A stretch of 64,000 nucleotides of DNA from Luteococcus peritonei (GCF_039526385.1 NZ_BAAAIX010000028.1:153773-217772); one strand, 5' to 3'. Counted from the first letter of the stretch, positions 25,711 through 38,479 are shown. Translations and numbers: made by a program. Notes: a model not told the origin generated them from the letters alone.

Positions 25711-26277
25711 GTGAGGATGCCCAACCGTCCACGGCCCGGCGAGCTCCTGCTCGCCACCACTGCCATGGCCGACGACTACTGGGGGCAGAGCGTCATCCTG
25801 CTGCTCGACTGCGACGAGACGGGCGCGCTGGGCGTCATCCTGAACCGCATCGCGGAGACGTCGCTCACCGAGGTGCTGCCGCAGTGGCAGCCGCTGGTCT
25901 GCCCGCCGCAGGAGCTGTTCAGCGGCGGCCCGGTCTCGACCACGGGTGCGATCTGCCTGGCCAAGCTTCTGGATCCCGCCGAGGAGCCCCCGGGCTGGCG
26001 TCGGATCCGCGGCGACCTGGGCCTGCTCCACCTCGACACCCCCGTCGAGCTGGTCGAGGGCGCCTTCGCGGACCTGCGGATCTTCGCCGGCTATGCCGGC
26101 TGGGAGCCCGGCCAGCTCGAGACCGAGGTGGTGCGTGGCGAGTGGCACCGGATCCCCGCCCGGGACGAGGACATCTTCGGCACCCGCACCGAGGGCCTGT
26201 GGCGGCGCATCCTGCGTCGACAGGGAGGCCAGCTGGCCTGGCTCAGCACCTGGACGAACGACCCCGACGCGAACTGA
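25711..26277 (+). CDS. yqgE: YqgE/AlgH family protein
   Basis: Protein of 188 residues of the UPF0301 (YqgE/AlgH) family. Conserved segments are GELLLATTAMADDYWGQSVI near the N terminus, GALGVILNR, and LFSGGPVSTTGAICL. The family fold is known but its molecular function is not; AlgH influences alginate regulation in Pseudomonas, which cannot be carried over here. The start may be GTG 25711 or ATG 25717. AAGACT (25699-25704) 6 bases before the GTG is a possible -10 box, as in the DUF1707 gene. It precedes mtrA by 58 bases. Confidence 0.9.
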   Translation: MRMPNRPRPGELLLATTAMADDYWGQSVILLLDCDETGALGVILNRIAETSLTEVLPQWQPLVCPPQELFSGGPVSTTGAICLAKLLDPAEEPPGWRRIRGDLGLLHLDTPVELVEGAFADLRIFAGYAGWEPGQLETEVVRGEWHRIPARDEDIFGTRTEGLWRRILRRQGGQLAWLSTWTNDPDAN

Positions 26278-26290
26278 TCACGGGGGAATG

Positions 26291-26309
26291 GTTACCAGAC
26301 CGTTACGAT
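26291..26309 (+). promoter_or_regulatory. mtrA promoter with a GTTAC direct repeat
   Basis: GTTAC occurs at 26291-26295 and again at 26302-26306, spaced 11 bases (one helical turn). The second copy overlaps a TACGAT -10 box (26304-26309). OmpR-type regulators such as MtrA bind direct repeats of this kind, so autoregulation is plausible. Confidence 0.45.
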
Positions 26310-26335
26310 GTGGTCAGCAACGAGATGGGGGAGCC

Positions 26336-27050
<715 letters not shown>

Positions 27051-27058
<8 letters not shown>

Positions 27059-28628
27059 GCCGCTCCCGGCAGGTCCGGTGCACCGCGGCTGGCGCGCCGT
27101 CCCGCGTCGCCTGTGGTGGTCCTCGCTCCCGCTGCGGGTGATCACCCTCACCCTGGCCGGCTCGGTACTGGTGCTGCTGCTGGGTGGCTTCTTCCTGCTC
27201 CGGCAGGCCACGCATGGCGTCCTGGAGGGCAAGAAGGCCTCCGCCGTGGCCGAGGCCACCACGGCGCTGGACCGGATGCAGACCCAGCTGCGGGCCACCG
27301 ACCTGCGCACCGCCTCCCTCTACGAGCGGCTCAACCAGCTGGCGGACGAGGCGGGTGGCCAGCCCAACCAGTACCGGGTGGTGATCCAGGGCCCGGTCTC
27401 TCGCTATGTCTCGCCCGACATCAGCGAGGCGAGCGTCCCCGAGTCGTTGGCCCAGGCGGTCGCCTCCGGCGACGGCATGTTCGTCACCCCGACGCTGGTC
27501 GACTACACCGACCCGGCCCGGACCGACGAGCCCGGTCTGGCGATCGGTGCCACCCTGCAGGCCCCCACCGGCAGCCAGACCTACCCGATCTACTTCATCT
27601 TCCCCGAGAGCCACGAGAACCAGACCCTCGAGGTGCTGCGCCGTGCCATGGCCTCCACCTCGGCCCTGCTGCTGGTCAGTCTGGCCGGGATCGCCTGGCT
27701 GGTGGCCCGCCAGGTGGCCGAACCGGTGCGCCAGGCCTCCCAGGCGGCCTCGCGGATCGCTTCGGGCGACCTGGAGGAGAGGATGGAGGTGCGCGGCACC
27801 GACGACCTTGCCAGCCTGGCCACGTCGATGAACGACATGGCAGGGGAGCTGAAGAGCCAGATCGGCCAGCTGGAGGAGCTGAGCAAGGTGCAGCGGCAGT
27901 TCGTCTCCGACGTCTCCCACGAGCTGCGCACGCCGCTCACAACGGTCCGGATGGCGGCGGACATGCTCTTCGAGCAGCGCGAGGACCTGGAGCCCTTCGC
28001 GGCCCGCTCCACCGAGCTGATGCACGACGAGCTGGACCGCTTCGAGTCCATGCTGGCCGACCTGCTGGAGATCAGCCGTTTCGACGCCGGCGCGGCCGTG
28101 CTGAGCCAGGAGGAGACCGACGTGGTGGCCCTGGTGCGCCGCGAGCTCGATGCCCAGCGCCCCTTCGCGGAGAGGATGGGCAGCGAACTCCTGCTGGAGG
28201 CCCCCGAGCGCGCCACCGCAGCGGTGGACGGTCGCCGCATCACCCGCGTGGTGCGCAACCTGGTGACCAATGCCATCGAGCACGGCGAGCACCGCCCGAT
28301 CCGCGTCACGGTCGCCGCCGACGACCAGGCGCTCGCCGTCGCGGTGCGCGACTACGGCGTGGGCTTCACCAGCCAGGAGGGAGAGCACGTCTTCGACCGC
28401 TTCTGGCGTGCCGACCCCAGCCGTACCCGCGCGGTGGGCGGCACCGGCCTGGGCCTGGCCATCTCACTGGAGGATGCGCAGCTGCACCACGGCTGGTTGC
28501 GTGCCTGGGGAGAGCCCCGCCACGGGGCCCAGTTCCTGTTGGTGGTGCCACGCCTCGCCGGTGCGCAGGTGACGGCCAGCCCGTTGCCGCTGATGCCCGC
28601 AGACCATGCCACGGGGAGCCGGGCATGA
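27051..28628 (+). CDS. mtrB: Sensor histidine kinase MtrB
   Basis: Membrane sensor kinase of 525 residues that phosphorylates MtrA. It has two membrane helices (about 27-50 and 200-225) flanking an extracytoplasmic sensor domain, then a HAMP linker. The dimerisation domain carries the phospho-accepting His in VSHELRTPLTTV. The ATPase domain has the N box RNLVTNAIEHG and the G box GGTGLGLAI. Its stop codon overlaps the lpqB start (ATGA), so the three genes are translationally linked. Confidence 0.97.
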
Positions 28629-30355
28629 GGGGCCGCGCGTTGTTGGCGGCCGTCACGACGCTGGCGCTGGCCGGCTGCGCGGGCGTGCCCACCAGCGGTC
28701 CGGTGGAGCAGGTCTCGCCCGGCACCCAGACCCGCGTGGAAGGCGGCGTGCAGGTGCGCGCCGTGCCGCCGCAGCCCGACGGCTCGCCCGACGTGGTGAT
28801 GGCCGGCTTCATCGATGCCATGGCCTCCCAGGATCCGGACTATGCCGTCGCGCGGCAGTACCTGACGCCCCGGGCGGCCCAGGAGTGGAATCCCGCGGCC
28901 GGGGTGACGGTCTTCGACGGGGACACCCGCTCCAACCTGCCCGGCAGCACCACCGCCGGCCTGCAGGCCCGGGTCGTGGGCCGGCTCGACGCCGAGGGCC
29001 ACTACAGCGCCCAGGGCGGCAGCCAGCTACGCCACAACTTCACCATGCAGCAGGTGGACGGGCAGTGGCGCATCTCCAACCCGCCGCAGGGCCTGCTGGT
29101 CAGCCAGTACACCCTGCGCAACCGCTTCACACCGGCCGACGTGTGGTTCCTGGGCGCGAACGGCTCCAGCGTCGTGCCGGAACGGGTCTGGCTGGCCGCC
29201 AACCCGATCACCCCGACGCAGGCGGTGCAGGCCCTGCTGCGGGGCCCCTCGGACTGGCTCGCGCCGGCCGTCAGCACCGCGATCCCCACCGGGGCGAAGC
29301 TCACGCTGCCGGCGGTCACGGTGACCGACGGGGTGGCCGAGGTGCCGCTGGACGGCTCGCTGGCGGGCCTGTCGGACGCCCGGCGGACCCAGCTGGCCGT
29401 GCAGCTGGCCTGGACGCTGCGCCACTTCGGCGACATCACCGCGCTGCGCATCCTGGCCAACGGTGAGCCCTGGGCGGTGCCGGGCCAGTCCGCCACCGGC
29501 GAGGTCGCGGTCGCCAACCTGCCAGACCTCTCGCCGGTGGCCACCAGCGCCGGCCAGCAGCCCTTCGCGGTGCAGGACGGCCTGGTGGGGCGGCTGGACG
29601 AGCAGGGCACCTTCTCCGCCCTGGGCGGGGCCTTCGGCTCGCCGTCGGCCAGTGAGCGCGCCGCCGAGGTCTCGGCCTCCTCCAGTTCCGGCACGGTGGC
29701 CGTCGTGGACCGGCAGCGACGGCGGCTGGTCAGCGCCACCATCGGGCGCAACGACGCGGAGGTGCGGCTGAGTGCCGCCGGGATCTCCCGCCCGCACATG
29801 ACCCCGCGCGGCCAGCTGTGGGCGATGGTTCCCGGGGACGCCTCCCAGGCCCTGTGGCAGGCGGGACGCACCGGGCCCGCGCATCGGGTGGCGGTGCAGG
29901 AGTTGCGGGGGACCACCCTGCTGGGCTTCAGCATCTCGCCCGACGAGTCGAGCATGGCGGTGGTGCTGCGACGCGGGAGCGCGACCGAGCTGGGCCTGCT
30001 GCGGCTGCGCGAGGGCCGGCTCGACGGCTACCGGCCGCTGCTGCTGCAGGTGAACCAGCAGAAGCTGTCCAGCATCGCCGACGTGGGATGGGTGGGGCCG
30101 GGCCAGCTGATGGTGCTGGCCAGCCCGCAGCCCAGCGAACGCGCCACCGCCCACCTGGTCAGTGCGGACGGTGCCCTGATCGAGGCCGTCGGTCCTGCCG
30201 GCGACCAGGTCCTGGCCGGGCTCGCCACGCAGCCGCGCCTGGAAGGCACCTCGGCGATGCTGCTCACCGCATCCGGGGAGCTGCTGCGCTTCGAGACCGC
30301 CTGGCGCTGGAGCAGCCTGCCGGGCCGGGTGCAGGCCGTCGACTTTCCCTCCTGA
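28625..30355 (+). CDS. lpqB: Lipoprotein LpqB
   Basis: Exported lipoprotein of 576 residues. The signal peptide ends in the lipobox LAGC (Cys about residue 19), so the protein is acylated and held on the outer face of the membrane. A GerMN domain lies near residues 190-310, followed by a beta-propeller-like C-terminal half. In mycobacteria LpqB binds the sensor domain of MtrB and modulates its signalling; the coupled gene order suggests the same partnership. Length is close to that of mycobacterial LpqB. Confidence 0.93.
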   Translation: MRGRALLAAVTTLALAGCAGVPTSGPVEQVSPGTQTRVEGGVQVRAVPPQPDGSPDVVMAGFIDAMASQDPDYAVARQYLTPRAAQEWNPAAGVTVFDGDTRSNLPGSTTAGLQARVVGRLDAEGHYSAQGGSQLRHNFTMQQVDGQWRISNPPQGLLVSQYTLRNRFTPADVWFLGANGSSVVPERVWLAANPITPTQAVQALLRGPSDWLAPAVSTAIPTGAKLTLPAVTVTDGVAEVPLDGSLAGLSDARRTQLAVQLAWTLRHFGDITALRILANGEPWAVPGQSATGEVAVANLPDLSPVATSAGQQPFAVQDGLVGRLDEQGTFSALGGAFGSPSASERAAEVSASSSSGTVAVVDRQRRRLVSATIGRNDAEVRLSAAGISRPHMTPRGQLWAMVPGDASQALWQAGRTGPAHRVAVQELRGTTLLGFSISPDESSMAVVLRRGSATELGLLRLREGRLDGYRPLLLQVNQQKLSSIADVGWVGPGQLMVLASPQPSERATAHLVSADGALIEAVGPAGDQVLAGLATQPRLEGTSAMLLTASGELLRFETAWRWSSLPGRVQAVDFPS

Positions 30356-30423
30356 GTTGTCCACAGGCCGCCGCCGTCCACAGCCCCCTTGCGTCGGGCG
30401 ACGAGCCGCGCGAGCCTCGGGGC

Positions 30424-31116
30424 ATGCTGCTCGACGACCTGGCCGACCTGCTGCTCGGCGCCCGTTGTCCGGGGTGCGCGCGCCCAGGTCTGCTGCTGTG
30501 CCCGGACTGTCGCGCCGGGCTGGCGGACCGGCCGTTGCGCGTCGAGGATGCCGGGGCGCTGCCAGCTGGTCTGGAGTGCTGGTCGGCCGGCGTGCACGAG
30601 GGTGCGCTGCGCGAGATGGTCAGTGCCCACAAGGACCGGGGGAGCTGGCTGCTGGCCGGGGTGCTGGGGGCCCAGCTCGCCGTGGCAGCAAGCCCGCTGC
30701 TGCCGCGCGACGGTGCGGTGGTGCTGGTGCCGCTGCCCTCTTCGCCCCGGGCGGTGCGGGAGCGGGGTTATGACCACGCGCGGGCGCTGGCACGCGCCGC
30801 CTCGGTCCGGCTGCCCGGCCGTCCGCGCGTGCTGCCGGCCCTGCGACGTGGGACGAGCGTGGCGGACCAGGCCGGTCTGGGACGCGGCCAGCGCGCCGCC
30901 AACCAGCGCGGGAGCATGACCGCCAGGCCCGTGCGCCCGCCCGGCCGCGCCATCCTGGTCGACGACGTGTGCACCACCGGAGCCAGCCTCGCGGAGGCCC
31001 GCCGCAGCCTGCTGGCAGCGGGCTGGGAGGTGCTCGGGGCAGCCGTCGTGGCACAACGCACAAAGTCGCTGCACATTTCGCCCCGAACTCCTGAAATCCG
31101 TTCTGAGCAGCGGTAA
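30424..31116 (+). CDS. ComF family phosphoribosyltransferase-like protein
   Basis: Protein of 230 residues. An N-terminal zinc-ribbon (CPGC...CPDC, about 15-35) is followed by a phosphoribosyltransferase domain with the PRPP-binding motif ILVDDVCTTGAS (about 178-189) and LVPLPSSPRAVRERGYDHA. ComF-type proteins assist late steps of DNA uptake in naturally competent bacteria. No competence genes are nearby, and the protein is common in Actinobacteria beside lpqB, so its role here is open. The ATG at 30424 lacks a clear ribosome binding site. The stop is followed by the hpf leader. Confidence 0.85.
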   Translation: MLLDDLADLLLGARCPGCARPGLLLCPDCRAGLADRPLRVEDAGALPAGLECWSAGVHEGALREMVSAHKDRGSWLLAGVLGAQLAVAASPLLPRDGAVVLVPLPSSPRAVRERGYDHARALARAASVRLPGRPRVLPALRRGTSVADQAGLGRGQRAANQRGSMTARPVRPPGRAILVDDVCTTGASLAEARRSLLAAGWEVLGAAVVAQRTKSLHISPRTPEIRSEQR

Positions 31117-31237
31117 CGTATCGGCATGGCACGACCAGTGGAGTCTCCGGAGCGATTCGTGGGGGCCTCGCGGGGTCGTGCCATCGTCATAGATGCGGTC
31201 GGTGCGCAGGCACCGACCTCCTAGCAAGGAGGATCAC

Positions 31238-31837
31238 ATGGACATCATCGTCACGGGCCGTCACTGCACCGTCAGCGACGACCTGCGCGAGCAGGTCACC
31301 GAGCGGATCGCCAGCGTCGAGAAGCTCAGGGATCGTGTGATCAGGACCGAGATCGAGTTCACCGCCAACAATGCCAAGGGCAGCCCCGACGACGACGTGG
31401 TGTGCGACATCACCATGCGCAGCCGCGGGCCGGTGATCCGGGCGGAGGCCCATGCCGACGACAAGCGGGTGGCCTTCGAGAAGGCGCTGGAGAAGCTGAA
31501 GACCCAGCTGCGCAAGGCCAGCGACCGGCGCAAGAACCATCGCGGGCTGCGGGGCCACGACGTCCTCGCCCAGATCGCGCCCGAGCCGGTCGCCGAGGAC
31601 GAGGCGGTGCCCACGCGCACCGTGGCCGGTATCGAGGTCACCGGCAACGGACCGCTGGTGGTGCGCGAGAAGGAGTTCCCGGCCAGCCCTCTGACCCTCG
31701 CCCAGGCGCTGGACGAGATGGAGCTGGTGGGCCACGACTTCTTCCTGTACGTGGACGCCGACAAGAACCAGCCCAGCGTGGTCTACCGCCGCAAGGGCTA
31801 CGACTACGGCGTGATCCGGCTGGCCGAACAGGCCTGA
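31238..31837 (+). CDS. hpf: Ribosome hibernation-promoting factor, long form
   Basis: Protein of 199 residues. An N-terminal S30AE domain (about 1-100, MDIIVTGRHCTVSDDLREQV) binds the 30S subunit between the mRNA and tRNA sites. A C-terminal domain (about 140-199, ALDEMELVGHDFFLYVD) dimerises to join two 70S ribosomes into 100S particles. The long form is usual in Actinobacteria. The strong AAGGAGG (31226-31232) ends 5 bases before the ATG. A 22-bp terminator follows. Confidence 0.95.
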   Translation: MDIIVTGRHCTVSDDLREQVTERIASVEKLRDRVIRTEIEFTANNAKGSPDDDVVCDITMRSRGPVIRAEAHADDKRVAFEKALEKLKTQLRKASDRRKNHRGLRGHDVLAQIAPEPVAEDEAVPTRTVAGIEVTGNGPLVVREKEFPASPLTLAQALDEMELVGHDFFLYVDADKNQPSVVYRRKGYDYGVIRLAEQA

Positions 31838-31850
31838 ACCCACACCCGGC

Positions 31851-31898
31851 AGCACCACTGCGGCCCGGCACCCCTCGGTGCCGGGCCGCAGTGGTGCT
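31851..31898. terminator. Bidirectional terminator with a perfect 22-bp stem
   Basis: Bases 31851-31872 pair perfectly with 31877-31898 around the loop CCTC. It lies between the convergent hpf and glutamine amidotransferase genes, 13 and 20 bases from their stops. Confidence 0.85.
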
Positions 31899-31918
31899 CC
31901 AGGGAGCGTCGCGGTGCC

Positions 31919-32617
31919 TCAGGCGTTCTCGACGACCTCGCGGGCAAAGCCCTCGGCAATGCTGCGGGCGGCAGGCTCCACCAGGTGGTCGGCCTCACGC
32001 ATCCGGTCCAGCATCGCGGTGGACTTCTTGCCGTGCTCACGGGCCCACCAGAACTGCATCAGCTCGGGGGAGGCCTCGGGGTGGAACTGCACGCCCACCG
32101 CGGAGCCCAGCCGGAAGGCCTGGTTCGGGTGGCTGGTGCTGCGGGCCAGCTCGACGGCCCCCTCGGGCAGCCGCACCACCGCGTCGTGGTGGGACATCGG
32201 CATCGGTGCGCCGGAACGTGCCGCCTCGCCCAGCACCGGATCCTCGCTGGCGCCGGGCAGCCAGTCCAGCACCACCGGACCCTCCTCAGGGCCGCGCTCG
32301 TCGGCCACGCTGACTTCGCCGCCCAGCGCCTCGGCCAGCAGCTGGTGGCCCAGGCAGATGCCCAGCACCGGCATGTCGATCGCCTGGGCATCGGCCATCA
32401 GGTCCTTGACCTGCTGCACCCAGCGGGCGTCGTGCTCCACGCTCATGGTGCCGCCCAGCACCACCAGGCCGTCGCCGATGGTCTCCAGGTTCGGCACGTC
32501 CTTGGTGGCCAGATCGATCAGCGTGATCCGCACCCCGGTGCGCAGCCAGGCGTCGAAGCGCTCCAGCGGGACGACCGGATCGGGCTGCAGGACGGTGATG
32601 CGGGGTTTCTTGGCCAT
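31919..32617 (-). CDS. Class I glutamine amidotransferase (GMP-synthase-like)
   Basis: Single-domain class I glutamine amidotransferase-like protein of 232 residues. The nucleophile Cys is in VLGICLGHQLLAEALGG and the catalytic His is in GVQFHPEAS. Such stand-alone domains release ammonia from glutamine or act as gamma-glutamyl hydrolases; the partner or substrate is not evident. The ATG at 32617 is preceded at 7 bases by TAGGCT, giving a leaderless start. It is divergent from the NUDIX gene. Confidence 0.85.
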   Translation of the reverse strand: MAKKPRITVLQPDPVVPLERFDAWLRTGVRITLIDLATKDVPNLETIGDGLVVLGGTMSVEHDARWVQQVKDLMADAQAIDMPVLGICLGHQLLAEALGGEVSVADERGPEEGPVVLDWLPGASEDPVLGEAARSGAPMPMSHHDAVVRLPEGAVELARSTSHPNQAFRLGSAVGVQFHPEASPELMQFWWAREHGKKSTAMLDRMREADHLVEPAARSIAEGFAREVVENA

Positions 32618-32624
32618 GGCGTCG

Positions 32625-32682
32625 AGCCTAGTGGCCCGCGGTGTTGGGACTCGCCTCGATGCCGTGGCGCGGCGGCTAGGCT
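32625..32682. promoter_or_regulatory. Divergent leaderless promoters
   Basis: TAGGCT on the minus strand (32625-32630) is exactly 7 bases before the amidotransferase ATG. TAGGCT on the plus strand (32677-32682) is exactly 7 bases before the NUDIX GTG. Neither gene has a ribosome binding site. Confidence 0.65.
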
Positions 32683-32689
32683 CGCCGAC

Positions 32690-33181
32690 GTGCTGGACTA
32701 CACCGACTACGACACCCGGCTGGCCGGCTACGCCCTGGTCCGCGACCAGGCCGGACGGATCCTGCTGAGCCGCTGGGTGGGACCCGAGGGGCCGCTGTGG
32801 ACCGTGCCCGGCGGCGGCATCGAGTACGGCGAGAGCATCGAGGACGGGACCGTCCGCGAGGTGCTGGAGGAGAGCGGCTACCGGGTGGAACTGGTGGGGC
32901 TGCTGGCGGTGCGCACCATCGACATCCCGGCGAGCGAGCGGCTGCATCCCTCGCAGCGGCCGATGCGCGCCGTGCAGGTCTTCCACGAGGCGCGCCTGCT
33001 GGGTGGCGAGCTGCGCTTCGAGGTGGACGGCTCCAGCGACATGGCGGCCTGGTTCGACCTGGCCGAGGTGGCGGGCCTGGAGCGGGTGCCGGGGGTGGAC
33101 TGGATGCTGCACACCGCCGGACTGCTCGACGCCCCGCAGATCGATCCCCCGGTGGTCGACGCTCCGCAGGCGGGGCTGTGA
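32690..33181 (+). CDS. NUDIX hydrolase
   Basis: Protein of 163 residues with a complete Nudix box: GGGIEYGESIEDGTVREV followed by LEESGY, which binds Mg and hydrolyses a nucleoside-diphosphate-linked substrate. A beta-strand core surrounds it (YALVRDQAGRILLSRW). Substrate is not predictable. The GTG at 32690 is supported by the leaderless promoter. Its TGA shares a base with the ATG of the next gene (TGATG), so translation of the two is coupled. Confidence 0.88.
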   Translation: MLDYTDYDTRLAGYALVRDQAGRILLSRWVGPEGPLWTVPGGGIEYGESIEDGTVREVLEESGYRVELVGLLAVRTIDIPASERLHPSQRPMRAVQVFHEARLLGGELRFEVDGSSDMAAWFDLAEVAGLERVPGVDWMLHTAGLLDAPQIDPPVVDAPQAGL

Positions 33182-34419
33182 TGCGCGAGATCAGCCTGCC
33201 GCAGGCCCGTCGCATCGCGCTGGCGGCACAGGGCTTCGGACGACCCCGGCGGGATCGGCCGGTCACCATGCGCGAGGTGCAGGGCGAGATCGACCGGCTG
33301 GCCCAGTTCCAGATCGACTCCATCTCGGTGCTGGCCCGGGCCCACCAGATGCCGCTCTACAGCCGGCTCGGGGCCTACGACGTGGGCCTGCTGGAGCGGG
33401 CCGCCAGCCGTCGCCCCCGACGGCTCTTCGAGTACTGGGGCCATGCCGCCAGCCTGGTGGACGTCCGGCTGGAGCCGGCGCTTCGCTTCCGGATGGCGCG
33501 GGCCCGCGGCGAGGCCTGGGGCGGGATCCGCCGCGTCGTCGAGGAGCACCCGGGACTGGTGGACTTCGTGCTCGACGAGGTGCGCGAGCGGGGCCCGGTC
33601 ACCGCGCGCGAGATCGAGTACGAGGAGCAGCGCGACCGCAGCCACTGGGGCTGGAACTGGTCGGCCACCAAGCGCGCCCTGGAGTGGCACTTCTGGTCCG
33701 GCCGGATCACCGCCGCCAGCCGCAATGCCGCCTTCGAGCGCCGCTACGACCTGCCCGAGCGGGTGCTGCCCGCCGAGGTGGTGGCCACCCCCACGCCCGA
33801 TGACCACCAGGCACACGTCATCCTGGTGCGTCGTGCGGCCCGCGCCCTGGGCGTGGCCAGTGAGGCCTGCCTGGCCGACTACTTCCGGCTCTCCCGCGCC
33901 GAGACCCGTGCCGCGATTGCCGAGCTGGAGCAGTTGGGAGAGCTGGAGCCGGTGCGGGTGCGGGGATGGAAGCCGCAGGCCTGGCTGTGGAAGGGCAACC
34001 AGGAGCTGCCCGCCGCCAGGATCCCGCGTCGCATCACCGGGCGCGCCCTGGTCAGCCCCTTCGACTCGTTGATCTTCGAGCGCTCCCGGGCACTGGCGCT
34101 GTTCGACCTGGACTACCGGATCGAGATCTACGTGCCGGCCGCCCAGCGTCGCCACGGCTACTACGTCTACTGCTTCCTGCTGGACGAGCACTTCGCCGCC
34201 CGGGTGGACCTCAAGGCGGATCGTCGGGCCGGGGTGCTGCGGGTGCTGTCCAGCTGGGCCGAACCGGGCTGCCCGCACGAGACAGCTCAGGTGGTCCGCG
34301 AACTGGCCGCAGAGCTGCGCGAGCTGGCCGCGTGGCTGGGGCTCGGCGAGGTGGAGATCGGCGCCCGTGGCGACCTGGCGGCGGCGCTGCATGGGGCGAT
34401 GGCTCCGGCCACCCCCTAG
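33181..34419 (+). CDS. Winged-helix DNA glycosylase, YcaQ/AlkZ family
   Basis: Protein of 412 residues of the HTH_42 family, which includes E. coli YcaQ and Streptomyces AlkZ, glycosylases that unhook DNA interstrand crosslinks and bulky alkylated bases. The catalytic region reads QFQIDSISVLARAHQMPLYS; the QID triplet fits the Q-phi-D signature of the YcaQ branch rather than the QxQ of AlkZ. Tandem winged helices fill the remainder, with SPFDSLIFERSR near residue 295. It is coupled to the NUDIX gene. Its TAG stop forms the start of the likely -10 box of secA. Confidence 0.8.
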   Translation: MREISLPQARRIALAAQGFGRPRRDRPVTMREVQGEIDRLAQFQIDSISVLARAHQMPLYSRLGAYDVGLLERAASRRPRRLFEYWGHAASLVDVRLEPALRFRMARARGEAWGGIRRVVEEHPGLVDFVLDEVRERGPVTAREIEYEEQRDRSHWGWNWSATKRALEWHFWSGRITAASRNAAFERRYDLPERVLPAEVVATPTPDDHQAHVILVRRAARALGVASEACLADYFRLSRAETRAAIAELEQLGELEPVRVRGWKPQAWLWKGNQELPAARIPRRITGRALVSPFDSLIFERSRALALFDLDYRIEIYVPAAQRRHGYYVYCFLLDEHFAARVDLKADRRAGVLRVLSSWAEPGCPHETAQVVRELAAELRELAAWLGLGEVEIGARGDLAAALHGAMAPATP

Positions 34420-34422
34420 ACT
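34417..34422 (+). promoter_or_regulatory. Likely -10 box upstream of secA
   Basis: TAGACT (its first three bases are the stop codon of the previous gene) lies 9 bases before the ATG of a short upstream ORF and 50 bases before the secA start. Confidence 0.45.
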
Positions 34423-34431
34423 GGGGCGGGT

Positions 34432-34472
34432 ATGGGTACCGTCCCGTCATCGTGGAAAAGGAAACTGCACTC

Positions 34473-34476
<4 letters not shown>
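34432..34476 (+). CDS. 14-codon upstream ORF overlapping the secA start
   Basis: ATG at 34432 opens a frame encoding MGTVPSSWKRKLHS and ends with TGA at 34474-34476, which overlaps the secA GTG (GTGA). The peptide has no signal-peptide or SecM-type arrest resemblance that I recognise. The overlap suggests that ribosomes finishing it could re-initiate at secA. It may be coincidence, because a ribosome binding site for secA lies inside it. Confidence 0.35.
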
Positions 34477-37220
<2,744 letters not shown>

Positions 37221-37232
37221 ACGCCCCGGCTG

Positions 37233-37745
37233 TCACGCCACCTCGGCCACGGCCGGCGGGAGGACCACCTGGAAACAGGTGACCACCCACCGGCCGTGTC
37301 CGTGCTCCAGGCGAACCACCGCGCAGAAGTGCCGCGGCCCCCGCCGCTCGGTCCGTTCGGCCAGGTGGATCCAGCCCTCCAGGACCCGTGGGGAGGTGCG
37401 CGAGCCCCGCACCGAGACGATCCCCGTTCCCTGCCAGGACCGTCGTCGTGACCAGGCCGCCAGCAACTCGCGAGGGGCCTCCTCCACCCAGCCCGCCAGC
37501 TGGTGGGCGGTGCGTCGCCCCTGCAGCACCTCCAGCAGTTGGGCCGCGGCGGCCCCCAGCAGCCGGCCCACCTGCTCGGCATGGGGATCGCTGGGCGCCG
37601 TCGGAGGGTCGTCGCCACCGGACTGCAGCTCGGCCAGCGGCAGTGGATCCTGCGGCGGCGCGGTCCTGGCGGACGAGGCGGGGTGCGGTGGCTGAGCCAG
37701 CAGCACCGCAAGGCCCTTGACGTCGATCAGCACGGGTCGGTTCAT
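37233..37745 (-). CDS. DUF6459-like (Rv3231c-type) small protein
   Basis: Protein of 170 residues. A variable Pro/Ala-rich N-terminal half is followed by a conserved-looking C-terminal domain (RVLEGWIHLAERTERRGPRH, then CAVVRLEHGHGRWVVTCFQV) of the kind found in small actinobacterial proteins encoded next to secA. Function is unknown. The ATG at 37745 has no strong ribosome binding site. It converges on secA with only 12 bases between stops. Family assignment is by resemblance and context. Confidence 0.6.
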   Translation of the reverse strand: MNRPVLIDVKGLAVLLAQPPHPASSARTAPPQDPLPLAELQSGGDDPPTAPSDPHAEQVGRLLGAAAAQLLEVLQGRRTAHQLAGWVEEAPRELLAAWSRRRSWQGTGIVSVRGSRTSPRVLEGWIHLAERTERRGPRHFCAVVRLEHGHGRWVVTCFQVVLPPAVAEVA

Positions 37746-37840
37746 GGGCGACAGCCAAGCCCCAGGGGTCGCGGCGGCACAACCATCGGGCCGAGATCTG
37801 TGGACAACTCCGTCCCCAGGGCCCGGTGCCCGTGGCGGGG

Positions 37841-38479
37841 TCAGCGCAGGAAGGTGAACAACTGCCGGCCGGGCACCAGTGGCTCCGGCTCGCCGACCAA
37901 GCGATGTACGCCGACCGTCATGGCGGTGCCCTCCAGCCGGGCATGATGGGCCACCTCCGTGAAACCCGCAGCCCCGAACCACTGCCGGATGCTGGGGCAC
38001 AGGTCCGGCTGCTGGTCGCCACGGGTCCAGACAACCGTGGCTCCTGCGGCGCAGAACTGCGGCGAGCTGCGGACCAGCCGAGCGACGTCCTGCTCGCTGA
38101 TGTTGCCCATGATCCCCACCAGCAGCACCAGGTCTGCCGGGACGGTGCCGGCATAGGACTCGCTGCGTCCCGCGTCCACCTCACGGACCTCGAGCCGGGC
38201 CCCGAGGCGCTCGATGCGCTGCCGGGCCACGGCGGCATTGCCCGGATGCAGTTCCAGCAGGCTGCCGCTGGTGCGCTCCACCAGGTCCGGCCGACGGGCC
38301 AGCACCCCCAGCAGGTCGTCGCCCTGACCGGCGCAGGAACTCATCACCCGCACCGGTCCGGGCGTACGGTCGTAGAAGTCCTCCACCACCTGCTGCACCT
38401 GCCGCAGGCGTCGGGAGAGGGCCGAATCGGGATCCCGGTAGTCCTCGTGCCAGGCCAGGTAGTCGCGCAACGGGCTCAT
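37841..38479 (-). CDS. Class I SAM-dependent methyltransferase-like protein
   Basis: Protein of 212 residues with a Rossmann methyltransferase pattern: a glycine motif VRVMSSCAGQGDDLLGVLA for S-adenosylmethionine, the acidic strand end LLELHPGNAAVA, and LVLLVGIMGNISEQDVARLV. Length and order fit the class I fold. Substrate is unknown; the N-terminal helix-rich part (LRDYLAWHEDYRDPDSALSR) may be a substrate cap. The ATG at 38479 has GAGGAGG 4 bases upstream. It is divergent from the DUF6912 gene. Confidence 0.7.
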   Translation of the reverse strand: MSPLRDYLAWHEDYRDPDSALSRRLRQVQQVVEDFYDRTPGPVRVMSSCAGQGDDLLGVLARRPDLVERTSGSLLELHPGNAAVARQRIERLGARLEVREVDAGRSESYAGTVPADLVLLVGIMGNISEQDVARLVRSSPQFCAAGATVVWTRGDQQPDLCPSIRQWFGAAGFTEVAHHARLEGTAMTVGVHRLVGEPEPLVPGRQLFTFLR

